A DNA stretch of 22,052 nucleotides from JAIVJN01 sp036732565 (GCA_036732565.1 DAINCF010000037.1:1-22052); one strand, 5' to 3'; counted from the stretch's first letter, positions 1 to 7,988 are shown. Made by a program: numbers and translations. The notes: generated from the sequence alone by a model not told the origin.

Positions 1-89
1 AAGCCGCAGGAGACTGCGCCGACGCCGCCGCTGCCGGCCATGCACCCGCCGAGCAGCAGCGGTCCAAGGAGTAGAAACCTCATGCGCAT
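1..89 (-). CDS. N-terminus of a small putative lipoprotein (partial, runs off the window)
   Basis: Reading leftward from an ATG at 89, the frame is open to the window edge (29 codons). It starts MRMRFLLLGPLLLGGCMAG: a short basic start, a leucine-rich core and a lipobox-like LLGGC with Cys16, typical of a type II signal peptide. A purine-rich GGGG stands 8 nt before the ATG at 89, which favours it over the in-frame ATG at 83. It begins only 5 nt after the hemB stop, so it is probably the next gene of the same operon. The mature part is Gly/Ala/Ser-rich and gives no functional hint. It is too short for a family assignment. Confidence 0.55.
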   Translation of the reverse strand, partial: MRMRFLLLGPLLLGGCMAGSGGVGAVSCG

Positions 90-94
90 CGGCG

Positions 95-1096
95 TTACCC
101 CTTTCGCAGGAGACGCGCGGCCTGCCGCGCGAAGTAGGTGATGAGGATGTCCGCTCCCGCGCGCCGAATCGCCAGCAGCGATTCCATCATCGCGCGCTCT
201 TCGTCGATCCAGCCGTTGGCACCGGCCGCCTTGATCATCGAGTACTCGCCGCTGACTTGATACGCCGCCGTCGGCACGCCGAAGCGCGTCTTCACGCGCG
301 ACAGCACATCCAGATACGGCATCGCCGGCTTGACCATGACGATGTCGGCGCCTTCGTCGAGGTCGAGCGCCACCTCGCGCAGCGCCTCCTCGACGTTGGC
401 CGGATCCATCTGATGGCTGCGGCGATCGCCGAACTGCGGTGTCGAGCCGGCGGCGTCGCGGAACGGTCCGTAGAAGCTCGAGGCGTACTTCGCCGCATAC
501 GACATGATGACGACGTGATCGAAGCCTCGCGCGTCGAGTGCGGTCCGGATGGCGCCCACGCGACCATCCATCATGTCCGATGGCGCTACGATGTCGGCAC
601 CCGCTTCGGCATGTGACACCGCCGCGCGCACGAGCTGCTCGACCGTGGCGTCGTTCATCACCTCGTGCCCATCGAGAACGCCGCAGTGTCCGTGCGAGGT
701 GTATTCGCACAAGCAGACATCGGTGACGACGACAGTGTCGGGAAGGGTGCGCTTGATCGCGCGGACGGCTTCTTGCACCGGCGCCGCCGAGGAGTACGCC
801 TGCGAGCCGACCTCGTCCTTCGCGGCCGGCAGGCCGAAGAGCAGGATCGAGGTGATGCCGTCGTTCGCCGCCGCCTCGCACTCGCGCACGGTTTCGTCGA
901 CCGAGAGCTGAGAGACACCCGGCATCGACAGCACGTCGCGCCGGACGTTCCGGCCCTCGCACACGAATAGCGGAAGCACGAACTGATCGGGCGAGAGGTG
1001 CGTCTCGCGCACGAGCGCACGCAGTCCGGCCGTTCGCCGCACCCGTCGCAGACGGCGGGTGAGAGCGAGGCCGGTGCGCGATGTCGTTGGACTCAT
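95..1096 (-). CDS. hemB: Delta-aminolevulinic acid dehydratase (porphobilinogen synthase)
   Basis: Condenses two 5-aminolevulinate molecules to porphobilinogen, the second common step of tetrapyrrole synthesis, in the cytosol. The 333-residue length matches the family. Visible landmarks are Cys128, Cys130 and Cys138 in DVCLCEYTSHGHCG (the cysteine-type Zn site, rather than the Asp-rich Mg-only version), the first Schiff-base lysine Lys203 in IMSYAAKYASSFYGPF, and the second, Lys256, in MVKPAMPYLD. The start is ATG at 1096; only a weak GGGAA lies upstream. It is the last biosynthetic gene of the leftward hem block, separated from cobA-hemD by 99 nt that carry a palindromic repeat. The core motifs are intact, so the enzyme should be functional. 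Confidence 0.97.
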   Translation of the reverse strand: MSPTTSRTGLALTRRLRRVRRTAGLRALVRETHLSPDQFVLPLFVCEGRNVRRDVLSMPGVSQLSVDETVRECEAAANDGITSILLFGLPAAKDEVGSQAYSSAAPVQEAVRAIKRTLPDTVVVTDVCLCEYTSHGHCGVLDGHEVMNDATVEQLVRAAVSHAEAGADIVAPSDMMDGRVGAIRTALDARGFDHVVIMSYAAKYASSFYGPFRDAAGSTPQFGDRRSHQMDPANVEEALREVALDLDEGADIVMVKPAMPYLDVLSRVKTRFGVPTAAYQVSGEYSMIKAAGANGWIDEERAMMESLLAIRRAGADILITYFARQAARLLRKG

Positions 1097-1116
1097 GAAT
1101 CGGTTCCCAAATCGTG

Positions 1117-1176
1117 CGTAGCGCAGGCCTTCAGGCCTGCCATGTCGCCTGGGCGGCCCTCAAGGGCTGCGCTACG
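1117..1176. repeat. Nested palindromic intergenic element, GTAGCG-ended
   Basis: A 10-bp outer stem CGTAGCGCAG (1117-1126) pairs perfectly with CTGCGCTACG (1167-1176). Inside lie two smaller hairpins, GCAGGCC-TTCA-GGCCTGC (1123-1140) and GCCC-TCAA-GGGC. It fills most of the space between cobA-hemD and hemB. The end motif and inner GGCC..TTCA..GGCC resemble the element at 2754-2820, so it looks like a member of a REP-like family. Confidence 0.75.
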
Positions 1177-1195
1177 TACCGTTTCACGCCATGCT

Positions 1196-2731
1196 CTAAA
1201 GTGCGGCCCCTACGGCTTTGAAATGCGCCACGATCGCGTCCACCAGCGCCGGCATCGTCGAGCTGGACGCCATGATGGTCGGCTTGATGCGGTACCGCAT
1301 GGCCGCATCCGCGGTGACGGGGCCGATGGTCGCCACGAGCGTGTGACCCAAGAGGTCGATGGCTTGATCGTCGCCGTAGATGGACACGAAAGCGCGCACG
1401 GCCGACGCGCTCGAGAACGTCACCACGTCGATGCGCCGATCCAGGAGCTGGCGGTAGATGTCGAGATGCGCGTCACCCTCGGCGGTCACCGTGCGATAGG
1501 CCACGATTTCGTCGACCGTGGCGCCGGCATTCCGGAGCTCCTCGGGCAGCACATCCCGGGCGATGTCGGCTTTCGGAAACAGGATGTTCGCGCCGGCCAT
1601 GCGCGTGGTGGACTTCAGCGCTGCCACGACCCCCTCGGCCCGGTGATCGTCCGGCACGAGATCGACGGCAAGGCTGTAACGCCTCAATCGCGCCGCCGTA
1701 CCGGGTCCGACGGCGCACAGCTTGGCATTGGCGAGCTGTCGCGCGTCACCGCCGGCGGCATGGAGCCGATCCATGAACGCCTGCGCGCCGTTGGCGCTGG
1801 TGAACACGATCCAGTCGTAGGTGCCGGCCCGCGCGCACGCCGCGTCGAGCGGACCGTAGTCGTCGGGCGGCACGATCTTGATGAGCGGCGCCTCGATGGC
1901 TTCGGCGCCGTACGATTCGAGCAGTTCGACCAGTTCGCCGGCCTGCTCGCGCGATCGCGTGACCAGCACACGCCGGCCGAACAGCGGACGACTGTCGAAC
2001 CATCGCAGGTGCTCGCGGAGTCCGACCACGGAGCCGACCACGAGGATCGCAGGCCCCGACGGCACCTGCTCGTGCATGCGTGACGCGAGCTCGCCGAGCG
2101 GCGCCGACCAGGTCTGCTGGGAGGTCAGCGTGCCGTTGGCGATGATCGCGGCCATCTCCTCCGGCGATCGCCCGTTCGCAATCAGCGTGTCCAGGATGCG
2201 CGAGATCTGGCGCGGGCCGGCATAGCACACGATGGTGCCGTCGAGGCGCGCGAGCGCGTCCCAGTCCACCTGCTTGGGCTCGCGGCCCTCGTCTTCGTGG
2301 CCGCGCACGAACGTCAGCGTGTCGCCACCGCCTGGATAGGTGACGGGAATGCCGGCATACGCCGGTACACCGACCGCGGCGGGCACACCCGGGACGACCT
2401 CGAACGGAATCCGCTGCTCGTGGAGAAACAGCGCCTCGACTCCGCCCTGGTCGAACACGAACGGATCGCCCCACTTGAGGCGCACGACGCGTTTCCCCTC
2501 GCGCGCCTTCTCGGCGATCAGGTAGCAGATCGCTTCCTGGTCGAGCCGCTCCGGCGCCGCCGAGCCGACGTCAATCCGCTCCGCATGCGCCGCCTCGTTG
2601 AGGAGACGCGGGTGCACCATGCGGTCGTAGATCACGACATCGGCGGACTGCAGGCACTTGAGTCCGCGGGCACTGATCAAATCCGGCGCCCCGGGGCCGG
2701 CGCCAACGAGGTAGACGGCAGGGTGAAGCAC
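1196..2731 (-). CDS. cobA/hemD: Fused uroporphyrinogen-III C-methyltransferase / uroporphyrinogen-III synthase
   Basis: A 511-residue bifunctional protein. Residues 1 to about 245 are the SAM-dependent methyltransferase (CobA/SUMT): the VYLVGAGPGAPDL motif at 6-18, VRLKWGDPFVF at 83-93, and VPGVPAAVGVPAYAGIPVT at 113-131. It methylates uroporphyrinogen III to precorrin-2, leading to siroheme and cobalamin. After a linker near WFDSRPLFGR (244-253), residues from about 254 are HemD, which closes and inverts ring D of hydroxymethylbilane: GRRVLVTRS, IVFTSANGAQAF (308-319), CAVGPGTA and VVTFSSASAVRAF. Such fusions are known in several phyla. The start is GTG at 2731; no Shine-Dalgarno is present and a -10-like TAGAAT ends 6 nt upstream, so it may be translated from a leaderless message. 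It follows hemC after a repeat element. Confidence 0.95.
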   Translation of the reverse strand: MLHPAVYLVGAGPGAPDLISARGLKCLQSADVVIYDRMVHPRLLNEAAHAERIDVGSAAPERLDQEAICYLIAEKAREGKRVVRLKWGDPFVFDQGGVEALFLHEQRIPFEVVPGVPAAVGVPAYAGIPVTYPGGGDTLTFVRGHEDEGREPKQVDWDALARLDGTIVCYAGPRQISRILDTLIANGRSPEEMAAIIANGTLTSQQTWSAPLGELASRMHEQVPSGPAILVVGSVVGLREHLRWFDSRPLFGRRVLVTRSREQAGELVELLESYGAEAIEAPLIKIVPPDDYGPLDAACARAGTYDWIVFTSANGAQAFMDRLHAAGGDARQLANAKLCAVGPGTAARLRRYSLAVDLVPDDHRAEGVVAALKSTTRMAGANILFPKADIARDVLPEELRNAGATVDEIVAYRTVTAEGDAHLDIYRQLLDRRIDVVTFSSASAVRAFVSIYGDDQAIDLLGHTLVATIGPVTADAAMRYRIKPTIMASSSTMPALVDAIVAHFKAVGAAL

Positions 2732-2737
2732 GGGGGG

Positions 2738-2743
2738 ATTCTA
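2738..2743 (-). promoter_or_regulatory. Putative -10 box for leaderless cobA-hemD transcript
   Basis: On the minus strand TAGAAT is followed by six C residues and then the GTG start at 2731. No Shine-Dalgarno lies between. The spacing places a predicted transcription start at or next to the start codon, as at 9550, 17950 and 20308. No good -35 is seen. This would be a promoter internal to the hem block. Confidence 0.4.
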
Positions 2744-2753
2744 TCAGTGGTCC

Positions 2754-2820
2754 GGCCGCCCTAAAGGGCGGCCGCTACGTACAAAACGGGGTTCGTAGGG
2801 GCCGGCCTTCAGGCCGGCCC
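2754..2820. repeat. Double palindromic element overlapping the 3' end of hemC
   Basis: Two hairpins: GGCCGCCC-TAAA-GGGCGGCC (2754-2773), followed by CGCTACG, and GGGCCGGCC-TTCA-GGCCGGCCC (2799-2820), preceded by CGTAG. The second hairpin supplies the last codons (Gly-Pro-Ala) and the stop codon of hemC at 2809-2811. This suggests the element was inserted at, or has replaced, the original 3' end of hemC. Confidence 0.75.
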
Positions 2821-3807
2821 ACGCAGAATCTCGCCGGCGCCGGCGTCGAGAAGCGCTTCTCCCAGTAAACGGCCCAATTGCGCGGCGTCGTTCCGCGCGC
2901 CGCGGCGCCCATCGCGCAGCGCACGTGAGCCGTCCGGCGCGACGACGATGGCGGTGAGGGCGAGCGCCTCGCCGTCGACCGTCGCGAGCGCCCCGAGTGG
3001 GAGTTGGCAGCCGCCGCCGAGGGCCTGGACCAGGGCCTGCTCGGCGATCAGGGCATCGGCCGCATCTCGATCGTCGACCTTCGCCACCGCCGCACGCGCC
3101 GCCGAGTCGTCGCTGCGGATCTGCACCGCGACGATGCCCTGTCCAGGCGCGGGCGTGCACAAATCGATGGGGAGCGAAAACGAAATGCGTTCGAAGAGGT
3201 TCAGCCGGCGCAGGCCGGCGACCGCCAGCGCGAGGGCGTCGCAGTCGCCCGCATCCAGCTTGCGCAGTCGCGTGTCCACGTTGCCGCGCACGGGCGCAAA
3301 CGACGCTTTCGGCAGCACGCGCCTGAGTTGCGCCACTCGCCGGACGCTGCTGGTGCCGATGCGAGGCCGCTCGCCGAGCGTACGAAGCAGGTCTTCCAGG
3401 TCGTGCGGCGGCGCCTGGGCTTGCGGGAGCACGATCGCGTCGCGCGGATCTTCACGCGGCAGCGCCGCGCCGATCGTCAGCCCGTCCGGCGGCGTCGCCG
3501 ACATGTCCTTGGCGCTGTGCACGGCGAGATCGATCCGTCCGGCGGCGAGCGCGTCCTCGATTTCTTTCACAAACAGGCGCTTCGCGCTGTCGGGGGCGGT
3601 CACGACAGCTTCGGGAGTCGGCAGTCGCAAGTCGGCAGTCACGTCGCCCTGGACTGCCGACTGCCGACTGCCGACTGCCGGGTTTTCGTCTCCACTCGTT
3701 CTGATGATGACGATCTCGCAGGCAATTCCCGCGCGCTCCAGCAGTTGCTCTGCGACCGTGCGCGCCTGCCACAAGGCGAGCGCGCTTCCGCGGGTGCCGA
3801 GCTTCAC
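2809..3807 (-). CDS. hemC: Porphobilinogen deaminase (hydroxymethylbilane synthase) with an inserted loop
   Basis: Polymerises four porphobilinogens to hydroxymethylbilane. The GTG start at 3807 is set by KLGTRGSALALWQAR, by the strong upstream AGAGGAG, and by a 4-nt overlap (GTGA) with the hemA stop; the frame is open further upstream only inside hemA. There are 332 residues. Key residues are intact: Asp101 in HSAKDMSATPPDGL (catalytic Asp), Arg156-Arg157 in GTSSVRR, Arg174 and Arg180 in RGNVDTRLRKLD, and Cys267 in LGGGCQLP, which binds the dipyrromethane cofactor. Odd feature: between TSGD (37-40) and LFVKEIE (78-84) there are 37 residues, where E. coli HemC has 14. Residues 44-64 are encoded by a tandem-repeat hairpin, and the usual GGKG before LFVKE is missing. 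The C-terminus ends in a second repeat element. Confidence 0.95.
   Translation of the reverse strand: MKLGTRGSALALWQARTVAEQLLERAGIACEIVIIRTSGDENPAVGSRQSAVQGDVTADLRLPTPEAVVTAPDSAKRLFVKEIEDALAAGRIDLAVHSAKDMSATPPDGLTIGAALPREDPRDAIVLPQAQAPPHDLEDLLRTLGERPRIGTSSVRRVAQLRRVLPKASFAPVRGNVDTRLRKLDAGDCDALALAVAGLRRLNLFERISFSLPIDLCTPAPGQGIVAVQIRSDDSAARAAVAKVDDRDAADALIAEQALVQALGGGCQLPLGALATVDGEALALTAIVVAPDGSRALRDGRRGARNDAAQLGRLLGEALLDAGAGEILRGPA
3616..3676. repeat. Inverted heptamer-repeat hairpin inside hemC
   Basis: The left arm (3616-3640) contains GGCAGTC units and the right arm (3652-3676) is GACTGCC repeated in perfect 7-nt register. The arms pair at 23 of 25 positions around an 11-nt loop (3641-3651). 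The same unit and arm arrangement recur outside any gene at 8067-8141. Here the element is read in frame as HemC residues 44-64. Confidence 0.9.
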
Positions 3808-5156
3808 CGCTTCTCCTCTTCCGCGACCTCGTCGGTTCCGCCTTCGCGAAGACGCTTCGGCGAGACTTGCACCGCGGACGCGGCTTTGCCGATCTCGGCC
3901 AGGGCAAAGAGCCGCGCCAGCGTTTCCGAGTACTGCACGACGATCTCGGGATCGCCGACGGCTTTCAACTGCTCGGTGGGATGAATCAGCAGCTTTTCGA
4001 CGATGAGCCGCGTGATCTCTTCCACGCGCTCGCGCGCTTCGGGCGGAAGGTGGGCGAGCTTGGGGGCCAGGCGTTGGAGCTCGGACTGGCGGATGGCCTC
4101 GAAGTGCTGGCGAAGGGCGACCACTGTCGGAATGGCGCCGCGCGACCGTTGCCACGCCTGGAACGTTTCCAGCTCCTGGTCGACGATCCGCTCCGCTCGG
4201 CCGACCTCGCCGCCGCGACGGTCGAGGTTCTCGCGCACGATCGTCTGGAGATCGTCGATGTTGTAGAGGAATACCTGCTCGACGTCACCAGCATCGGGCG
4301 CGACATCGCGCGGCACGGCGATGTCGATGAGGAAGAGCGGCCGCGCCCGGCGCGCCGGGACGGCGGCGCGCACCATGGCCCTGTCGATGATGGGCATCGC
4401 GGCGCCCGTCGCGGTGATCACGATGTCCGCGGAGCGGAGCGCGCGGGCCAGATCCTCCCACGCGATGACCTCGCCGCCGACGTCCGCCGCCAGCTGCTCG
4501 GCGCTGGCGCGGGTGCGGCTGGCGATGGTCAAACGCGCGATGCCCTGCGCCTTGAGGTGCGTCGCCGTCAGCTTGCTCATCTCGCCAGCGCCGAGGACGA
4601 GCACCCGGCAACCGGCGAGGTTGCCGAAGATCTTCCGCGCCAGCGTCACCGCCGCGAAGCTGACCGACACCGCGCCCTCGGTGAGCGCCGTCTCGGATCG
4701 TACGCGCTTGCCGACGCCGAACGCGGCGTGAAACAGCTTGTTCAGGAGCGGGCCGGCGGTATGGGCCGCGCTGGCCGCCGCGTATGCGTCTTTGACCTGT
4801 CCGAGGATCTGCGGTTCGCCGACGACCAGCGAGTCGAGTCCCGAGGCGACGCGAAAGAGATGCCTGGCGGCTTCGCCGTCGACGTGGGTGTACAGATGCG
4901 ACCGCAGCTCCTCCGGCGGCAGCCGATGGTACTCCCCGATGAACCGCGTCAGGTCCTCGCGCACGCGCTCGGGCCGATCGCACGCGACGTAGATCTCGGC
5001 CCGGTTGCACGTCGAGATGATCACCGCCTCCCGCGCCACCGGATGTCGGGCGAGCGCGGTCAGGGCGTTGTCGAGGCCGCCGCTGGAAAAATCCAGTCGT
5101 TCTCGAAGCTCGACCGAAGCGGTACGATGGCTGGCGCCGACGAGCAGCAGATGCAC
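3804..5156 (-). CDS. hemA: Glutamyl-tRNA reductase
   Basis: First committed step of the C5 pathway: NADPH reduction of glutamyl-tRNA to glutamate-1-semialdehyde. 450 residues, normal for the family. The N-terminal catalytic domain has the nucleophile Cys50 in ISTCNRAEIY and the GASHRTA start motif; GLDSLVVGEPQILGQVKDAY (about 105-124) is the family signature. The NADPH-binding domain follows with VLVLGAGEMSKL, then the helical dimerisation domain, ending in a charged tail. The start is GTG at 5156, one nucleotide after the stop of the ccsA/hemX-like gene. The end overlaps hemC by 4 nt, so ccsA-hemA-hemC are almost certainly co-transcribed and translationally coupled. Use of hemA implies the C5 rather than the Shemin route; hemL is not in the window. 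Confidence 0.97.
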   Translation of the reverse strand: MHLLLVGASHRTASVELRERLDFSSGGLDNALTALARHPVAREAVIISTCNRAEIYVACDRPERVREDLTRFIGEYHRLPPEELRSHLYTHVDGEAARHLFRVASGLDSLVVGEPQILGQVKDAYAAASAAHTAGPLLNKLFHAAFGVGKRVRSETALTEGAVSVSFAAVTLARKIFGNLAGCRVLVLGAGEMSKLTATHLKAQGIARLTIASRTRASAEQLAADVGGEVIAWEDLARALRSADIVITATGAAMPIIDRAMVRAAVPARRARPLFLIDIAVPRDVAPDAGDVEQVFLYNIDDLQTIVRENLDRRGGEVGRAERIVDQELETFQAWQRSRGAIPTVVALRQHFEAIRQSELQRLAPKLAHLPPEARERVEEITRLIVEKLLIHPTEQLKAVGDPEIVVQYSETLARLFALAEIGKAASAVQVSPKRLREGGTDEVAEEEKR

Positions 5157-5157
5157 G

Positions 5158-5988
5158 TCAGTAGAAGTTGTGGCTCTCGGTCAGAAAGTAGCTGACCGGC
5201 ACGAAGTTCAGCAGCACGGTCGCGAAACCGAGCGCCGAGAGGTACGCTGACCGCCGGCCGCGCCACCCGATGGCCCGCCGGGCGATCAGTTGAAACGTGT
5301 AGATCATCCAGGTGACGAGCGCGACGAAGATCTTCGGATCCGCCAGGTGTATCGCTTGCACCCGTGAGTCCGCGGGCATCATCGCTTGCGCCTGAACCGT
5401 CCACAGCGCGCCGACGATCAGGCCAACGGTCAGCAGCGCCCAGCCGATGAAAGTTGCCCGCGAGTTCATCACGTCCAGCGTCTGCAGCGACGGCAGGCGC
5501 GTGTAGAAGTATCCGAGGTGCTTGGCTTTGATCTCCTTGAACTGGAGCAGATAGGTGACGCCGATCACCGCCGCGAGGCCGAAGCTGGCGTAGGCGAAGA
5601 GGATCGACGACACGTGCAGCCAAAAGAGCGGGCTCTCGAACAGCGGCGACCGCGGCTCGACGCCAGGCTCCTGCAGGGCCGGCAAGAGCTGCAGGAGCAC
5701 GATGATGGGCAGCACGAAGACACCCATCCCGCGCTCTTCCGACGACGCTTCAGTGTAGAGGTACGCCAGCGCCAGCAGCCACACGAACGTCGAGATCGCC
5801 TGCGCCGTGCCGGCGAACGGCACGTGCCCGACTTCGACCGTCTGCATGCCGATGACGAAGGTGTGCGCCAGCACGCCGGCGCCCAGCAGCATGGTGGCGC
5901 CGCGAGCTGCGGAGGGCGATCGGCTCGCGAAGTGTGCGGCGTAGGCGGCCAAAGCCGGCAGGTAAAAGACTAACGGAATGGCATGCAC
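5158..5988 (-). CDS. ccsA: HemX/CcsA-type cytochrome c assembly membrane protein
   Basis: A 276-residue integral membrane protein with about eight hydrophobic segments (for example 4-20, 32-49, 65-79, 89-104, 120-149, 180-200, 218-236, 250-268). It fits the CcsA/CcmF/HemX family: His125 in LFWLHVSSILFAYASF is placed like a haem-ligand histidine, and ADPKIFVALVTWMIY (216-230) is a reduced form of the WGWDPKETW signature that keeps DPK and the later Trp but lacks the WxW. A late His273 lies in ESHNFY. In Bacillus, HemX is encoded next to HemA and affects its level; true CcsA exports or ligates haem for cytochrome c. Position directly before hemA and the weak WWD motif favour a HemX role. The start is GTG at 5988, without a clear Shine-Dalgarno, so the exact start is uncertain. 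Confidence 0.82.
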   Translation of the reverse strand: MHAIPLVFYLPALAAYAAHFASRSPSAARGATMLLGAGVLAHTFVIGMQTVEVGHVPFAGTAQAISTFVWLLALAYLYTEASSEERGMGVFVLPIIVLLQLLPALQEPGVEPRSPLFESPLFWLHVSSILFAYASFGLAAVIGVTYLLQFKEIKAKHLGYFYTRLPSLQTLDVMNSRATFIGWALLTVGLIVGALWTVQAQAMMPADSRVQAIHLADPKIFVALVTWMIYTFQLIARRAIGWRGRRSAYLSALGFATVLLNFVPVSYFLTESHNFY

Positions 5989-6023
5989 AATTTTGGATTT
6001 GGTTCGCGACCCTCGACACGTCC

Positions 6024-6998
6024 TTAGTGCGAGGCGGGCGCGAAGTACCCGCGCTTGGTGCGCGCCGTGACGCTGGGACGCGCGATCTGAACGACGATCC
6101 GGCGCCAGGCGCCGTCTCGACGGCTGTTCCTCGACGCGTAGCCGAGCGAATACTGCGTGGAGAGCTCGTCGGCGATCGTGCCGTAGACGTCCTTCAAGTC
6201 TTCCAGGCGTGACGGGAAGAACGCGCGTCCTCCTGTCTCCTGCGCGAACTGCCGAAGGATGAACTCCGCTTCGCGGAACCCCCGCGACGCGCCCACTTCG
6301 CGCGGCTGGAGGCCGATGGTGTAGATGGCCGTCTCCGATCGCTTGGCGAGATCGAGCACTTCTTCGTAGCTCACGAGGCTCGACGTGTCCTCGCCGTCCG
6401 AGAGCACGACGATCGCCTGGCGCCGCACGTCGTCGGGGCTCTTGGCGCGGTTCTTCGCGAGCTCCTTCAACGCGATATAGACCGCGTTGTGCAGCGAGGT
6501 GGATCCACCGGCCGCCGTGTTGCGGATGGCCTTCTCCAGATCCGGGACGCTGCTGGTGAAGTTCTGCGCGATCTCCACACGGCTGTCGAAGTCCAGGACC
6601 TGAGCGGTGTCGTTCGGCCGCAAGCGGCGCGCGAACCCGATGGCGGCTTCCTGCGCCACGGTCATGCGCTGCTCCATGCTCGCGCTGGTGTCGATGAGGA
6701 GCGACAACGCAATCGGCAGGTTCCCATGGTTGAAGAAGGTCAGCTCCTGCTTGGCGCCATCCTCGAACACGGAGAAGTCACTCTGCTGCAGGTCGGTCAC
6801 GTAGTGATTCTGGCCGTTGACCACCGTCACGTTCAGCGACACGATGTCGACCGCGGAACGAAAAATCTGCGGCTGCTGCGACGGCGCCGCCGGTGTCCCT
6901 TGAGCGTGACCGATTGGCGCCTGGCCACCCAGCGCGGCGCACAGGATGGTGGAGACGACGAGGCCGAGTGTCTTCGAGACTGTGAGGCGCGTGGTCAT
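6024..6998 (-). CDS. Secreted VWFA-related Acidobacterial-type protein with intact MIDAS
   Basis: 324 residues. An N-terminal hydrophobic stretch (about 8-30, ending near GHAQ) looks like a signal peptide, so the protein is probably exported. It continues with FRSAVDIVSLNVTVVNGQNHYVTDLQQSDFSVFEDG, the usual lead-in of the VWFA-related domain common in Acidobacteria. The von Willebrand A fold has a complete metal site: DTSAS at 103-107, Thr167 in GGSTSLHNAVY and Asp201 in VVLSDGED. The C-terminus ends KRGYFAP, also typical of the family. Start: ATG at 6998 with GGGAG about 9 nt upstream, overlapping the previous VWA gene by 4 nt. Such proteins bind partners through a divalent metal; the ligand is unknown. 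It lies 35 nt ahead of ccsA and may share its transcript. Confidence 0.88.
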   Translation of the reverse strand: MTTRLTVSKTLGLVVSTILCAALGGQAPIGHAQGTPAAPSQQPQIFRSAVDIVSLNVTVVNGQNHYVTDLQQSDFSVFEDGAKQELTFFNHGNLPIALSLLIDTSASMEQRMTVAQEAAIGFARRLRPNDTAQVLDFDSRVEIAQNFTSSVPDLEKAIRNTAAGGSTSLHNAVYIALKELAKNRAKSPDDVRRQAIVVLSDGEDTSSLVSYEEVLDLAKRSETAIYTIGLQPREVGASRGFREAEFILRQFAQETGGRAFFPSRLEDLKDVYGTIADELSTQYSLGYASRNSRRDGAWRRIVVQIARPSVTARTKRGYFAPASH

Positions 6999-7894
6999 GG
7001 CTTGCTCCCAGCGCGTGGCTCTCGCGCCGGCGCGCCGTGCGCTTCGAGCCCGGGTTTGGTGGTGCCGACTTCTATCTTCTCGGGCGGAATCAGCGACTCG
7101 GGCCGCCCGTACACGACACGCAGCTGTGACTTCAGGATCGTCGCCAGCTCGGTCAGGCGGCCGTCGTAGGCCTGGCTGGTCAAGACGTCGAAGCGGACGC
7201 CGCCCGACTCCCGTGGACCGCGATCGAGCACCGACGCGCGGTTGCGCGCCTCGTCGCTGTCGAGAGACCCGCGCGGGTTCTGGAGCACGATGGCATGCAA
7301 CGCCGCGCCGCCAGCCCGCAGCTGATCCAGCACCTGCTCGTAATACAACTGGCTGTACTCAACACGCTCGGTGGTGATGACGACGATGGCGGCGCGATCG
7401 TCCTCGCGCTTCGCGAGCCCTTTGGACACTTCGACGATGGAGTCGAGCAGCGTGGCGCCGCTCTGCGGTTGAGCGAAGACGCGGCCGGCGGCGTCGAGCA
7501 GCAGCTTCTGATTCGTCGTGTAGTCCTGGATGATGGTCGGGCGGTCGGCCACCGAGATCAGCGCGATCGGACCGATTCCGTCCACCGCTTTGATGAAGGC
7601 CTGGAGACTACGCCTGAGGTCCGAGATCGTGTCGGTGGCTGGCGCGCTGTTGTCGAACAACACCGCGACGGGCAGAGGCGAGGTCGCCTTCGACACGCGG
7701 AGCACCTCGCGGCGCACGTTGTCCTCGCGGACCACCAGATCTTCAGGGCGAAGATCGGTGACCGGGGCGCGGGTGGTGGTCTCGAACACTGACACGTACA
7801 CCGTGCGCTCTCGACCCTGGGCCTGAAGAACGGCCGCCAAGGCCACAAGCGCGATGCCTCCGGCCAATGCACGTGCGACGACGGCACGGAACAT
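6995..7894 (-). CDS. Secreted VWA-like protein with degenerate metal site
   Basis: 299 residues from ATG 7894, chosen because a signal peptide starts there (MFRAVVARALAGGIALVALAAVLQAQG) and AGGG lies about 9 nt upstream; the frame is open 47 codons further but without secretion features. It has the same layout as its downstream neighbour: TVYVSVFETTTRAPVTDLRPEDLVVREDN lead-in, then an A-domain-like Rossmann fold. The metal-site motifs are altered: DNSAP (81-85) replaces DxSxS, and the third motif reads VVITTERVEY instead of a DG. Thr148 (GATLLDS) remains. It may therefore act without a metal ion, or as a structural partner of the adjacent protein. The stop TGA overlaps the next ATG (ATGA), implying coupled translation and probably a joint complex. 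First gene of the leftward block. Confidence 0.82.
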   Translation of the reverse strand: MFRAVVARALAGGIALVALAAVLQAQGRERTVYVSVFETTTRAPVTDLRPEDLVVREDNVRREVLRVSKATSPLPVAVLFDNSAPATDTISDLRRSLQAFIKAVDGIGPIALISVADRPTIIQDYTTNQKLLLDAAGRVFAQPQSGATLLDSIVEVSKGLAKREDDRAAIVVITTERVEYSQLYYEQVLDQLRAGGAALHAIVLQNPRGSLDSDEARNRASVLDRGPRESGGVRFDVLTSQAYDGRLTELATILKSQLRVVYGRPESLIPPEKIEVGTTKPGLEAHGAPAREPRAGSKP

Positions 7895-7988
7895 AGTGGT
7901 GGACCCTGTGAAATCGCGGGCCGAGGGCGCGTTCGGCACCGTCCGACCCGGGCGCGCCCTCGCGCGTAAGGGACGGCAGTTTAACGCC

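Noticed and set aside
3804..4155. Longer N-terminus for hemC reaching back to 4155
   Set aside because: This part lies wholly inside hemA in another frame; the GTG at 3807 has a good Shine-Dalgarno and begins the conserved KLGTRGS motif.
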